Positions 7,358 to 14,822 of a DNA stretch of 52,465 nt are shown in pieces. The stretch is from positions 1 through 52,465 of IMG/VR virus record IMGVR_UViG_3300045944_000450; one strand, given 5' to 3'. The notes under the pieces are model-generated. The model searched no databases. It saw only the letters and a list, made by a program, of their open reading frames with translations, and was not told the DNA's origin. The position numbers and the translations under genes were made by a program. Position 1 is the stretch's first letter, and the number at the start of each line of letters is the position of its first letter. Origin of the DNA: a virus.

Positions 7358-8308
7358 ATGCCGAACAATGGACCCAATGATGCCTTAGTTCTCCAGTTCG
7401 AATCAGATTATGACCATCTGTTCCAGCAGCAGATGGCTCGCCTGCAAAACTCGGTCCGTGTCAAGGATGGCGTGACCGGGACGATGGCTGCCTTCGGCCT
7501 CCTGGGCGAGTCGGAAGTGACGGACATTACCGGCGAGCGCCATGGCGAAACGCATTTCCATGATAGTCCCTCGTATCGGCGCTGGGCCGTGAAGGGCGAT
7601 TATGAAGATGCGCAGATGCTCGACGAAGAAGATGCGATGGAGATGCTCATTGATCTGGAAATGGGTTATGGGCAAAACGCCGTAATGGCGATGAACCGCA
7701 AGGTCGATAAGGTCATTATCGACGCCGTGACGGCTACGGCCACGAGCGGTGCGACGGGCACAGGCACGAGCGTCTATAACACGGCAGACGCCCTGGTCGA
7801 TGGCACCGGGGGTAATCAGGTGCCGCTCAATGCCTCGGGCCTCGCCATCGACAAGATGCGACACGCCCGCGCGGTGTTCGATGCGCGCGAAGTGGGCACC
7901 GACGAAATGGCGATGGGGATGACCAATTTTACCTGGATCACCAATGCGGCGGGCCACAAGAACCTGCTCGAACAAACGGAAGCCACGTCCACGGATTACC
8001 TGGGCGTGATCGTCGTGAACGGCAGCGAGCGCACCAGCCGCATGCCGCTCGTCAATGGCCGCATCGAGCAGTATATGGGCTTTCGCATCCAGATTAGCAA
8101 CCAGCTCAATACGTCCGGCGGCAACTTCGTCAACCTGGCGTTTCATCACCGGGCGATGGGCCTGGCGCGCTGGCGCGGGCGCCGCATCTGGGTGGGCGAC
8201 TTGCCGACACGCCACCTGGCACGCGGCGTGATTGTCAAGGAACACTTTGGGGCCGTCCGCGTGCACGACCGTGGCGTATTGTCGATTCTGTGCCAGGCAG
8301 CCCTGTAA
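7358..8308 (+). CDS. major capsid protein
   Basis: This 316-residue protein follows the scaffold gene and precedes head and tail genes, the invariant position for the major capsid protein. It has the look of HK97-fold capsid proteins of BPP-1-like podoviruses: an N-terminal helix rich in Gln/Phe (LVLQFESDYDHLFQQQMARL), an acidic 'DYEDAQMLDEEDAMEMLIDLEMGYG' spine-helix region, and a C-terminal beta-rich end with GVIVKEHFGAVRVHDRGVLSI. It has neither cysteine clusters nor a protease domain. Its mRNA leader is strongly folded, described separately. A family search would confirm the assignment. Confidence 0.85.
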   Translation: MPNNGPNDALVLQFESDYDHLFQQQMARLQNSVRVKDGVTGTMAAFGLLGESEVTDITGERHGETHFHDSPSYRRWAVKGDYEDAQMLDEEDAMEMLIDLEMGYGQNAVMAMNRKVDKVIIDAVTATATSGATGTGTSVYNTADALVDGTGGNQVPLNASGLAIDKMRHARAVFDAREVGTDEMAMGMTNFTWITNAAGHKNLLEQTEATSTDYLGVIVVNGSERTSRMPLVNGRIEQYMGFRIQISNQLNTSGGNFVNLAFHHRAMGLARWRGRRIWVGDLPTRHLARGVIVKEHFGAVRVHDRGVLSILCQAAL

Positions 8309-8319
8309 TAGCTTACTGC

Positions 8320-8369
8320 CCTTCAGGAGGGCCGCGACGTGCCTGCGGGCGACGGGCGGTCCTGAAAGG
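8320..8369 (+). promoter_or_regulatory. hairpin that includes the downstream ribosome-binding site
   Basis: CCTTCAGGA (8320-8328) pairs with TCCTGAAAGG (8360-8369), nine pairs with one bulged A, and CCGC/GCGG (8332-8335/8356-8359) pairs inside. The 3' arm contains most of the AAAGGA Shine-Dalgarno (8365-8370) of the gene at 8378. This is the same arrangement as in front of the capsid gene. There is no T-run. Confidence 0.5.
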
Positions 8370-8377
8370 ATTGCGTG

Positions 8378-8872
8378 ATGGCGGAGACCTATAGTACCCA
8401 GTATGCTAATGCCTTTATTAGTAGTCCAAGAGGTAATAACTACGCCTATGGTCGAGCGCAGCGTCCCTTTGACTTTGATTATGTGCAAGTCGCGACGGGC
8501 ACGGCGGGCGATACCATTCTCCTCGCCAAGCTGCCGCCGCATAGCACCGTGGATATGTACCGCTCGTGGTTTGCGTGGTCGGGGTGGACCTCGGGCGCCA
8601 CGCTGAGTATTGGCTGGCAAGCGTATACCGATGAAGATGGAGCTGTGCAGGCCCTCAGTGCGGCGGGCTTGCTCAGTGCGGTGTCCCTGACGGCGGATGG
8701 GGCGTGGGCGCATGGAATGCTCGTAGTCGCTACGCCTGACGATAGTAACCCGGTGGTGGGGCGCAAGGTGTTTAACAACCGTACTGCTGTGACGTTGTAT
8801 GCGACAGTGGGGAGTCAGGCTCCAGGCGCGGCGGATATTCTCAATGGATCGTTTGCAGTGCAGACCGCGTAG
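8378..8872 (+). CDS. head protein, probable decoration or head-fibre type
   Basis: This 164-residue protein starts at the ATG at 8378 (AAAGGA 7 nt upstream); the GTG at 8375 is closer than ideal. It is beta-rich with many aromatic residues (FDFDYVQVATGTAGD; STVDMYRSWFAWSGWTSG) and no cysteine. Position directly after the major capsid gene and compact all-beta composition suggest a capsid decoration, cement or short head-fibre protein. No specific family was recognised; a head-tail role is also possible. Confidence 0.65.
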   Translation: MAETYSTQYANAFISSPRGNNYAYGRAQRPFDFDYVQVATGTAGDTILLAKLPPHSTVDMYRSWFAWSGWTSGATLSIGWQAYTDEDGAVQALSAAGLLSAVSLTADGAWAHGMLVVATPDDSNPVVGRKVFNNRTAVTLYATVGSQAPGAADILNGSFAVQTA

Positions 8873-8878
8873 GCTGAG

Positions 8879-8902
8879 AGGGGGAGTCTGCGGGCTCCTC
8901 CT
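8879..8902 (+). other. stem-loop after the head protein gene
   Basis: AGGGGGAG (8879-8886) pairs with CTCCTCCT (8895-8902), eight pairs with one G-U and an 8-nt loop, beginning 7 nt after the stop codon. No T-run follows. It probably stabilises or demarcates the capsid mRNA 3' end, as does the stem-loop before 8378. Confidence 0.45.
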
Positions 8903-8917
8903 GGTGAGGGGGCGGAT

Positions 8918-9061
8918 ATGCTGACCGTCTTTCTGCTCTTAGCGCTCGCGGCGTTTGTGTGTGCCGTGCTGTCGGGCATGGGGTATCCACCGCCTGTCTG
9001 GGTGGCTGTGCTCCTCCTGTGTATCATCGAGCTGATGCGGGCGCTGCCGCTCGGGAGATAG
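8918..9061 (+). CDS. 47-residue two-helix membrane protein
   Basis: The ATG at 8918 follows GAGGGGGCGG and the frame ends in TAG one base before the next gene. The peptide has two hydrophobic helices (about residues 2-18 and 27-41) separated by GMGYPPPV, and only one basic residue cluster at the C-terminus. Such tiny membrane proteins occur between head and tail genes of several podoviruses; some holins have this topology but are usually longer. It is shorter than 60 residues and easily missed. Coding is supported by tight gene packing and ribosome-site spacing. Confidence 0.6.
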   Translation: MLTVFLLLALAAFVCAVLSGMGYPPPVWVAVLLLCIIELMRALPLGR

Positions 9062-9062
9062 C

Positions 9063-9704
9063 ATGGACCCATTGTCTGCGTGCAATGAAGCTATTGCGGA
9101 GTGCGGCGGGGGCGAGTTTAATGCGCCGCGTATCCACTCCTTCGAGGATGGCACGAGCCTCTCGACCATGTGCGGGGAACTGTACCCCAGCTCGCGCGAT
9201 GCGGTCCTTGAGCTGCATCCCTTTAACTTTGCGACGGCCTTTGCCCGGTTGGCTCGCTCGCCCGATACGCCGCCGATGAAATGGCGCTATCAGTTTTTGT
9301 TGCCCACCAATCCGTACTGCCTGAAGGTGCGGGGCACGGATGAAGGGCCCGGGGCGGACTTTGAGATCGGCACGGACAGTAACGGGCATCGCGTGCTGTT
9401 TAGCGATCAACCCGAGGTGTCCATCGAGTACACGAAACGGGTGCTTGATCTCGGTTCCTGGTCGCCCCTGGCGTATCAGGTCCTGGTCAAGATGTTGGCC
9501 TCACGGCTGGCGAAACCGCTTACAGGCCAGAGTTCGCTCACCGATCAGAAGCTGAAAGAAGCCTATGCGCTGCTCCCGGAGGCGCGGGGCAGTGATGGCC
9601 GGGAAGGCTCGCCGTTTCGCCTGCGGGCCAATACGACGTTGACGCGGGCGCGCCAGACCAACGGGCGCGTGTTCCCGTATGGCACCATCGTAGTCGATGG
9701 GTAG
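9063..9704 (+). CDS. tail tubular protein A (adaptor)
   Basis: This 213-residue protein matches the T7 gp11-type adaptor that forms the ring between portal and nozzle. Characteristic segments are RDAVLELHPFNFATAFARLA (about 44-63), TPPMKWRYQFLLPTNPYCLKVR (about 68-90, in outline) and VLDLGSWSPLAYQVLVKMLASRLAKPLTG. Its start is one base after the stop of the small membrane gene. It is followed, after three small genes, by the nozzle gene, the same order seen in T7-like and BPP-1-like phages. Confidence 0.85.
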   Translation: MDPLSACNEAIAECGGGEFNAPRIHSFEDGTSLSTMCGELYPSSRDAVLELHPFNFATAFARLARSPDTPPMKWRYQFLLPTNPYCLKVRGTDEGPGADFEIGTDSNGHRVLFSDQPEVSIEYTKRVLDLGSWSPLAYQVLVKMLASRLAKPLTGQSSLTDQKLKEAYALLPEARGSDGREGSPFRLRANTTLTRARQTNGRVFPYGTIVVDG

Positions 9705-9713
9705 GAGCATTGT

Positions 9714-9992
9714 GTGAGTGAACATCTGGAACGGCGCCTGCAATCCCATACGTACCATCGGCCATCGCTAGCCGTGCAAACCTTGATGAGTCAGACGCGA
9801 GAATCCTTCATGCTGTTGGTAGAACTGCTGGATACGGATATCCCTGAATGTCGGGAGAAGGCGCTGGCGTTCACGGCACTGGAAGAAGCGGCGATGTGGG
9901 CGATGAAGGCGCTGGCGTTAACCGATCCTGGCGGTGAGGTCATCAGTCCTGCGCAGGACCCGGCAAGAACAGGAGACACGGATGTTGCCTGA
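9714..9992 (+). CDS. Acb2/Tad1-hairpin-like protein (anti-CBASS sponge candidate)
   Basis: This 92-residue protein starts at GTG 9714, 6 nt after a GGAG site. Residues 12-17 (HTYHRP) and 44-67 (P-x2-REKALAFTALEEAAMWAMKALA, in outline) match the small helical phage family that includes Acb2, where a Tyr-His-x-Pro entry loop is followed by a REK-x-LALT-x-LEEA-x-MWA-x2-A-IA helix. Acb2 proteins form hexamers in the host cytoplasm that trap cyclic oligonucleotides and so block CBASS effectors. The C-terminal tail (after about residue 70) is extra and unstructured. It lies between tail tubular protein A and a GNAT gene whose start it overlaps. The match is by eye; sponge activity is inference. Confidence 0.7.
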   Translation: MSEHLERRLQSHTYHRPSLAVQTLMSQTRESFMLLVELLDTDIPECREKALAFTALEEAAMWAMKALALTDPGGEVISPAQDPARTGDTDVA

Positions 9993-10455
9993 TGGTCCCG
10001 TAATGACGTGCCAGGAAGAAGGCTGGTCGGCGGTATTGCCAGAGCTGGAAGCCTGTTGGAAAGATCACTGGCGCGAGATTGCCCAGGACCAGGACAAGAT
10101 GCCGCTTGATGTCGATTATGCCAGCTACGGCGCCCTGGAGCAGGCTGGGGCGCTCTCGGTGGTGACGTGCCGGGTCGATGGCGCGTTGGCGGGGTACTTT
10201 ATCAGTTTTATCCGTCCGCACCTGCACTACCGAGGCAATCTGTGTGCCTACGTCGATGTCTATTACGTGAAGCCGGGCTATCGGGTGGGCTATGTGGCGA
10301 TGCGGCTGTTTCGGACCGCTGAGCAGGTGTTGCGCGCACGCGGGGTGGAGAAGGTCTTTGCCGGGACGAAGGTCTATAAGGACATGGGGCGCCTGTTTAA
10401 GCGGCTCGGGTGGGTCGAGACCGAAACACTCTATACTAAATGGATAGGGGTCTAA
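9982..10455 (+). CDS. GNAT-family acetyltransferase-like virion-locus protein
   Basis: The ATG at 9982 with AGGAGA upstream is preferred to the TTG at 9934; the product has 157 residues. It has the GNAT order: a beta strand with YFISFIRPHLHY (about 71-82), then CAYVDVYYVKPGYRVGYVAMRLFRTAEQVLRARGVEKVFAG, with the acetyl-CoA-binding 'pyrophosphate' loop replaced by GYRVGYVAMRL, and a closing F-K-R-L-G-W motif. T7 gene 13, essential for virion assembly, is a distant GNAT relative in the same neighbourhood. Here, too, the gene sits between the tail adaptor and nozzle. Substrate, if any, is unknown; the loop is poorer in Gly than in active enzymes. Confidence 0.75.
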   Translation: MLPDGPVMTCQEEGWSAVLPELEACWKDHWREIAQDQDKMPLDVDYASYGALEQAGALSVVTCRVDGALAGYFISFIRPHLHYRGNLCAYVDVYYVKPGYRVGYVAMRLFRTAEQVLRARGVEKVFAGTKVYKDMGRLFKRLGWVETETLYTKWIGV

Positions 10456-10457
10456 CA

Positions 10458-10649
10458 GTGCCAGCCACCTCAGAGTCTCAAGCCCGAACTGCGAGGATGG
10501 CTCTTGCTCATAAGCATGGACACCTCCCGCTCAAAGACCTGCCGGCGGGGGCCCGAGAAGCTGTCCAGAGCATGAGTCAGATGAGTGAAGATAGCCTGAA
10601 AGATTTTATGTATACCAAGGGGCACAAGCCGAAAACGTTGTTGCGCTAG
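10458..10649 (+). CDS. DUF3008-like small protein
   Basis: The GTG at 10458 (GGGG 8 nt upstream) gives a 63-residue protein; an ATG at 10440 inside the previous gene is less likely. It begins MPATSESQARTARMALAHKHG and ends with a region reading M-S-Q-M-S-E-D-S-L-K-D-F-x-x-T-K-G (about 41-56), the pattern of the short basic DUF3008 family: an MP-x-x-S-x-x-Q start, an Ala/Lys helix, and SM-S-x-x-x-L-x-x-F-A-x-TK. Such proteins occur in phage and plasmid structural or DNA-handling loci with no known role. It overlaps none of the nozzle region. Confidence 0.65.
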   Translation: MPATSESQARTARMALAHKHGHLPLKDLPAGAREAVQSMSQMSEDSLKDFMYTKGHKPKTLLR

Positions 10650-10658
10650 GGGGCCGTG

Positions 10659-10976
10659 ATGGGCATTACCTCTGCCATTATCGCAGGCGTAGGGCTCGCC
10701 GCGAGTCTGGCCACGACGGGCCTGGCGCTGGCGAAGGGCGGACCAGACCTGCCCAAAGTACCGCCGCCGGTCAAACCGCCGGCGCCTCCAGCCATTCCGC
10801 CGCCGCCTCCCTTGCCACCGCCCCCGAGCGAGACTGAGGCCGGGGCAGCGGTAGCGACGGAGCGGCGCAAGCGGCAACAGCGGTTCGGAATAAGTAACAC
10901 GTTGTTGACTTCGCCGCTCGGTGGGAGTGGGAGTAGCGGGTCAGCAACAGAGGGCAAGACGTTGCTTGGGGGGTAA
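10659..10976 (+). CDS. proline-rich membrane-associated phage protein
   Basis: Start at ATG 10659 (GTG at 10656 alternative), 105 residues. The N-terminus (about 3-26) is a hydrophobic, Gly/Ala-rich segment that could insert in a membrane or be a small virion lipoprotein-like anchor. It is followed by a run with nine or more PP pairs (about 32-58) and a charged Arg/Gln region. Similar Pro-rich small proteins lie before the nozzle gene in BPP-1-like phages. The exact role is unknown. Confidence 0.6.
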   Translation: MGITSAIIAGVGLAASLATTGLALAKGGPDLPKVPPPVKPPAPPAIPPPPPLPPPPSETEAGAAVATERRKRQQRFGISNTLLTSPLGGSGSSGSATEGKTLLGG

Positions 10977-10978
10977 TC

Positions 10979-13888
10979 GTGGCGCTGGTCGAGTTTTTGC
11001 GTGGCAGTTTTACGTCAGGGGAACTCAGCTCCCTTATGGCTGCTAGAACTGAGGTAGATAGGTATAAGAACGGGGCCATCCTCTTAGAGAATTTCCAGGT
11101 CTTGCCGCAAGGCGGTGTCACCCGGCGCCCTGGGACGCGCTACGTGGCCACGGTGAAGCATCCGGATCGCCTCACGCTGGTCAAGCCGTTTGAGCCCTCG
11201 ACCACGGACGCCTATATCCTCGAAATCGGGCACGAATACCTCCGGTTTTACCACCAGGGAGCGCGGATTGAGGTCGACGGCGTGCCGGTCGAGGTCGTCA
11301 CGCCCTACCAGGATCATGAGTTGCGGTTGCTGCGGACGGCGCAGAGTAATGACGTCATGATCTTTGTGCATCCCAATCATGCTCCGCAACGGCTGTCCCG
11401 CCTCGAAGCGGACGGGACTTCCTGGGATTTCCGTCCTATTCCCTTCTATCCACCGCCACTCTATGAGGCGGGCCATACCCCGGACATTACCTTGACCCTC
11501 GCTGCCACGACAGGCACGGGGGTCAGTGTCACCGCCAGTGGCCCAACGTTTCTGGTGAGTGATGTGGATCGCGTCCTGAGCAGTGGCATTGGTCGGGGCA
11601 TTATCCGGGCCGCGATTACCTCGACATCGGCAGTCCTCGACATTCTGGACGCCTTTAGCAGTACAACCCTCCTGCCCAACGATTGGAAACTCGAACGCTC
11701 GCCGGTGGCCCTGGCCAAGGTCTCGAAAACAGGCCCTGTGGGCGCCCAGGTGACGATTGATCTGTATCAGCAACAAGACAATGCGACGAACCTGGTGGCC
11801 AACGGGACGTTTGGCACGGGCGATCTCACCAGTTGGCTCAACGTCTCGCAAGGCCAGGTCGTGACCGGCACGCATACGGGCGGGGGCAATAACGACGATC
11901 TGCAAGACAGTGCGCAGGATTTTGTCAATGCGGGCGTGCGTCCGACGATGGTCGTGACCAATACGACGGACGGCTCGACAGGGTTGGTGGCCTCCGTCAG
12001 TCCGCTCTTTCTCGTCATAGGCGATCCGGGCATGGTCGGGGGTGCGGAGAACGACTTTGATAGTGGCGATGTGTACATGGTCGCTGGGACAGGTGGCGCG
12101 GCGGTCGAGGGCGGTATGGCGAAACTGACCGGGGGGACCGCAGGCATTGGCTGGATTAGTCAGGGCCTTCCCACGGTGGCGGGCACGGCGTACCGGGTGG
12201 CGTTCCGGGTGAGTGATGCCCCGGTGTCGGCCCAGGTCGGCACGGCGGCCCAGCTCTCCGATGTGCAGGCGGAAGCCAGTTATGCCATTGGCGAGCAATC
12301 CTTCTCGTTTACGGCGACCAGTACGACGAGCTATCTCCAGTTCCGCAACAACCAGGATACGGCAGGCAAGGTCGGCGCGATTACCTGTCGCCTGTACGGG
12401 GTGGGCGGGTTTCGGCCCGAGGATGTCGGGAAGTACATCGAGATCCATGGCGGCCTCATTCGCATCACGGCCGTCACGGATAATACGCACGCCATCGGCC
12501 AGATTGTCGAGGAGTTACGGACAGACGATCCTGCCGCAGCGGGCGCCTGGGCGCTGAAAGAAGATGCCTGGTCGGACACGCTCGGCTGGCCGTCTGCGGT
12601 GGTGCTGTACGAGGGGCGGCTCTACTTTGCTGGGACAGCGCAGTTCCCGCAGACCCTCTGGGGCAGTGTGATTGATGATCTCTTTAACTTTACGCTGGGC
12701 CCGAATGCCGATGATGCCCTGGAACTGGCCCTGGTCGATAGTGGCGGCAACATTACGCTTAACCGGATTCGGTGGCTCATGCCAGCGGAAAACATGCTGG
12801 TCGGCACGACACACGGGGAGTACCGGCTGATCGGCTCGGGGGATGATCCGCTGTCGCCTGCGACGCCGCCCCGGAACCGTATCCAGTCCACCTTTGGCAG
12901 TGATACGGTGCAGCCGCTGAAGGTCGGCTCGGCGTTGCTCTTCGCGCAACGCCAGGGCTCCAAGTTGCGGGAAATGTCCTATGACGAGCGCACGATGACC
13001 ACGTATATTGCGCGCGATCTGCTCATTACCAGTGAGCATCTCCTCAAGCAGCACCGCCTGCTCGAACTGGCCTTTGCGGCGGAGCCGATCCCGCTGGTTT
13101 TTGGCGTCCGCTCGGACGGGCAGCTGCTGGTCCTGACCTATGACCAGGGCGAGCAGGTCGTGGCGCCCTGGCGGTTCGTGACGGCGGGCGTTGTCGAGAG
13201 TGTGGCGACGATTCCGCATCCCAGTGCGAATGCTTCCCAGGTGTGGCTGGCGTGTCAGCGCACGCTCCAGGGCACCGTGACGCGGTTTCTCGAATATCTC
13301 GATCCTGAAGCCGCCATGGTGCTGCCGGAGGCCGTCACGATGTTTAACGAGTTGACCCAGGAACACGAGAGCATCGAGGGCTGGAACGGCCTCACGGTCG
13401 ATGCGGGAAAGGTGTATACCGCCATCAACACGGCGACGCTGACGGGGCTCACCTACCTCGAAGGCGCCCTGGTGCAGATTGTGGGCGATGGCGCGGTGTT
13501 CCCGGCGCAGGTAGTCAAAGATGGGCAGGTGGTGTTGACGCAAGCCGTGCAGACGGCGTTTGTGGGGCTCGGCTATACACCGCGCGGGCGGACGATGCCG
13601 GTTGAGGTAGTCGTGCGGGGCCAAACCGGGCAGGGGCTGCGGAAGCGCTGGGCGAACCTGCGGGCACGGGTGCTCGGGACGGCGTGTCTCGTGCTCCAAG
13701 GGGAGCGGATCCCGTTCAGGCAACCGCACATGCCGATGGATCAAGGGCCTGCTCCGTTTACTGGGGATCGGGAGGTTTTAGCTTTAGGGTACGACCGTTA
13801 TGGATTCATCTCATTTGAAATAGATCAACCTTTGCCAGCAACCATCATAGCGATTCTCGGCACTGTGGACACTGAAGTGAGGGCCTAG
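10979..13888 (+). CDS. tail tubular protein B (nozzle)
   Basis: This 969-residue protein opens with FLRGSFTSGELSSLMAARTEVDRYKNGAILLENFQVLPQGGVTRRPGTRYVATVKH, the signature of T7 gp12-type nozzle proteins (given here in outline, about residues 6-62). The C-terminal half carries propeller-like repeats (SAVVLYEGRLYFAGTAQFPQTLWGS; VGTTHGEYRLIGSGDD). It is longer than T7 gp12 (about 794 residues) because of an inserted beta-sandwich around residues 260-460 with Asn/Thr/Gly-rich strands, likely a carbohydrate-binding or decoration module. GTG start three bases after the previous stop. The nozzle closes the tail and carries fibres. Confidence 0.9.
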   Translation: MALVEFLRGSFTSGELSSLMAARTEVDRYKNGAILLENFQVLPQGGVTRRPGTRYVATVKHPDRLTLVKPFEPSTTDAYILEIGHEYLRFYHQGARIEVDGVPVEVVTPYQDHELRLLRTAQSNDVMIFVHPNHAPQRLSRLEADGTSWDFRPIPFYPPPLYEAGHTPDITLTLAATTGTGVSVTASGPTFLVSDVDRVLSSGIGRGIIRAAITSTSAVLDILDAFSSTTLLPNDWKLERSPVALAKVSKTGPVGAQVTIDLYQQQDNATNLVANGTFGTGDLTSWLNVSQGQVVTGTHTGGGNNDDLQDSAQDFVNAGVRPTMVVTNTTDGSTGLVASVSPLFLVIGDPGMVGGAENDFDSGDVYMVAGTGGAAVEGGMAKLTGGTAGIGWISQGLPTVAGTAYRVAFRVSDAPVSAQVGTAAQLSDVQAEASYAIGEQSFSFTATSTTSYLQFRNNQDTAGKVGAITCRLYGVGGFRPEDVGKYIEIHGGLIRITAVTDNTHAIGQIVEELRTDDPAAAGAWALKEDAWSDTLGWPSAVVLYEGRLYFAGTAQFPQTLWGSVIDDLFNFTLGPNADDALELALVDSGGNITLNRIRWLMPAENMLVGTTHGEYRLIGSGDDPLSPATPPRNRIQSTFGSDTVQPLKVGSALLFAQRQGSKLREMSYDERTMTTYIARDLLITSEHLLKQHRLLELAFAAEPIPLVFGVRSDGQLLVLTYDQGEQVVAPWRFVTAGVVESVATIPHPSANASQVWLACQRTLQGTVTRFLEYLDPEAAMVLPEAVTMFNELTQEHESIEGWNGLTVDAGKVYTAINTATLTGLTYLEGALVQIVGDGAVFPAQVVKDGQVVLTQAVQTAFVGLGYTPRGRTMPVEVVVRGQTGQGLRKRWANLRARVLGTACLVLQGERIPFRQPHMPMDQGPAPFTGDREVLALGYDRYGFISFEIDQPLPATIIAILGTVDTEVRA

Positions 13889-13892
13889 AGGT

Positions 13893-14738
13893 ATGGGTGA
13901 ACAGGACTATGGTTCCTGGATGACCCCGTTCGATGCGACAGACGCGCCCACGGCGCCGGTGCTTGCGCCGGGTGATGAGGGGCGCATGCTCTGGGCAGGG
14001 CCGACGTGGGCGGGCATTACCTCGACGGTTGGCAATGCGGCTACATCAGCCTGGAGCGGGGTCTCATCGTTTGCCAGTACCGGCTCGGGCATGGCGGGGA
14101 TGGGCTATGGCGCCGAAGCCTTAGCCTCACTGGCCCAGGGCCTGCTTGCGGCGAAACGGGCCAAGCGGATTGCGGAATATAACGCGGATATTACCGAAGC
14201 GAACGCCCAGGCGCAGGCCCAGGCCGCCGAAGTGGAAGCCCAACAGTACATCCGGCGGGCAGCGCTGACACAGCGCGAGCTGGCCGAGGCGGAAGTCCTG
14301 ACCCAGCAGGCCCAGGCGTACCGGGAAGCGCGGCAGCAGGAGCAGGACGCGCGGATTCTGGGGCAGACACGCGCGATTATCGGCAGTAGCGGCCTCATGC
14401 AAGGTGGCTCGCCGTGGGCCGTGTATGAAGAAACGGCGCGGCAACAAGCGTTGGATGTCCTGGCCACGCGCTATCAGAGCGCGCTCCAACTCCGTCAGCA
14501 ACGGCAGGCGGCGCAGGACCAGATCACGCAGGATGAGTACGCCGCGCAACTGGCCCGGTACGGCGCCGGAGAACGGTTGCGGGTGGGTGGTGCCCAGGCA
14601 GGGCTCTTGCGGGCCGAGGCGGACGGCTCAGCGGTGGGCGCGGGCTTGCTGAGAGCGTCAGCCGCCGTGACCAAAGGGGCAGCGGCCTACACGTTACTCG
14701 AAGAGCGGCGCAAGTCACCGACGCTGCTGAAGGACTAG
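13893..14738 (+). CDS. internal virion protein (T7 gp14-like position)
   Basis: This 281-residue protein has a Gly/Ala/Ser-rich, weakly hydrophobic N-terminus (about 40-90, with ALASLAQGLLAAKRAKRIAEYNADI) followed by a long coiled coil rich in Ala, Glu and Gln (about 95-160). The conserved turn GSSGLMQGGSPWAVYEETARQQALDVLATRYQ comes next (about 170-201). This pattern is seen in the small internal/ejection protein of T7- and P22-like podoviruses. It starts 5 nt after the nozzle stop. It should be ejected first to form the outer-membrane part of the DNA channel. It ends in TAG; the same frame then stays open into the next gene. Confidence 0.75.
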   Translation: MGEQDYGSWMTPFDATDAPTAPVLAPGDEGRMLWAGPTWAGITSTVGNAATSAWSGVSSFASTGSGMAGMGYGAEALASLAQGLLAAKRAKRIAEYNADITEANAQAQAQAAEVEAQQYIRRAALTQRELAEAEVLTQQAQAYREARQQEQDARILGQTRAIIGSSGLMQGGSPWAVYEETARQQALDVLATRYQSALQLRQQRQAAQDQITQDEYAAQLARYGAGERLRVGGAQAGLLRAEADGSAVGAGLLRASAAVTKGAAAYTLLEERRKSPTLLKD

Positions 14739-14822
14739 GTTACGCCTGCGATACCGAGTTATCTGGCCAGGGAAGCGCTGCCGTCCAGTGGCGGCCAGAG
14801 CGCGCGGGGCGGTATTGTCGGC

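Noticed and set aside
14739-14822. Treating genes at 13893 and 14823 as one fused gene with a sequencing error
   Set aside because: TAG is used as a normal stop by many genes here and both products fit known separate ejection proteins; fusion is kept only as an alternative in the findings.
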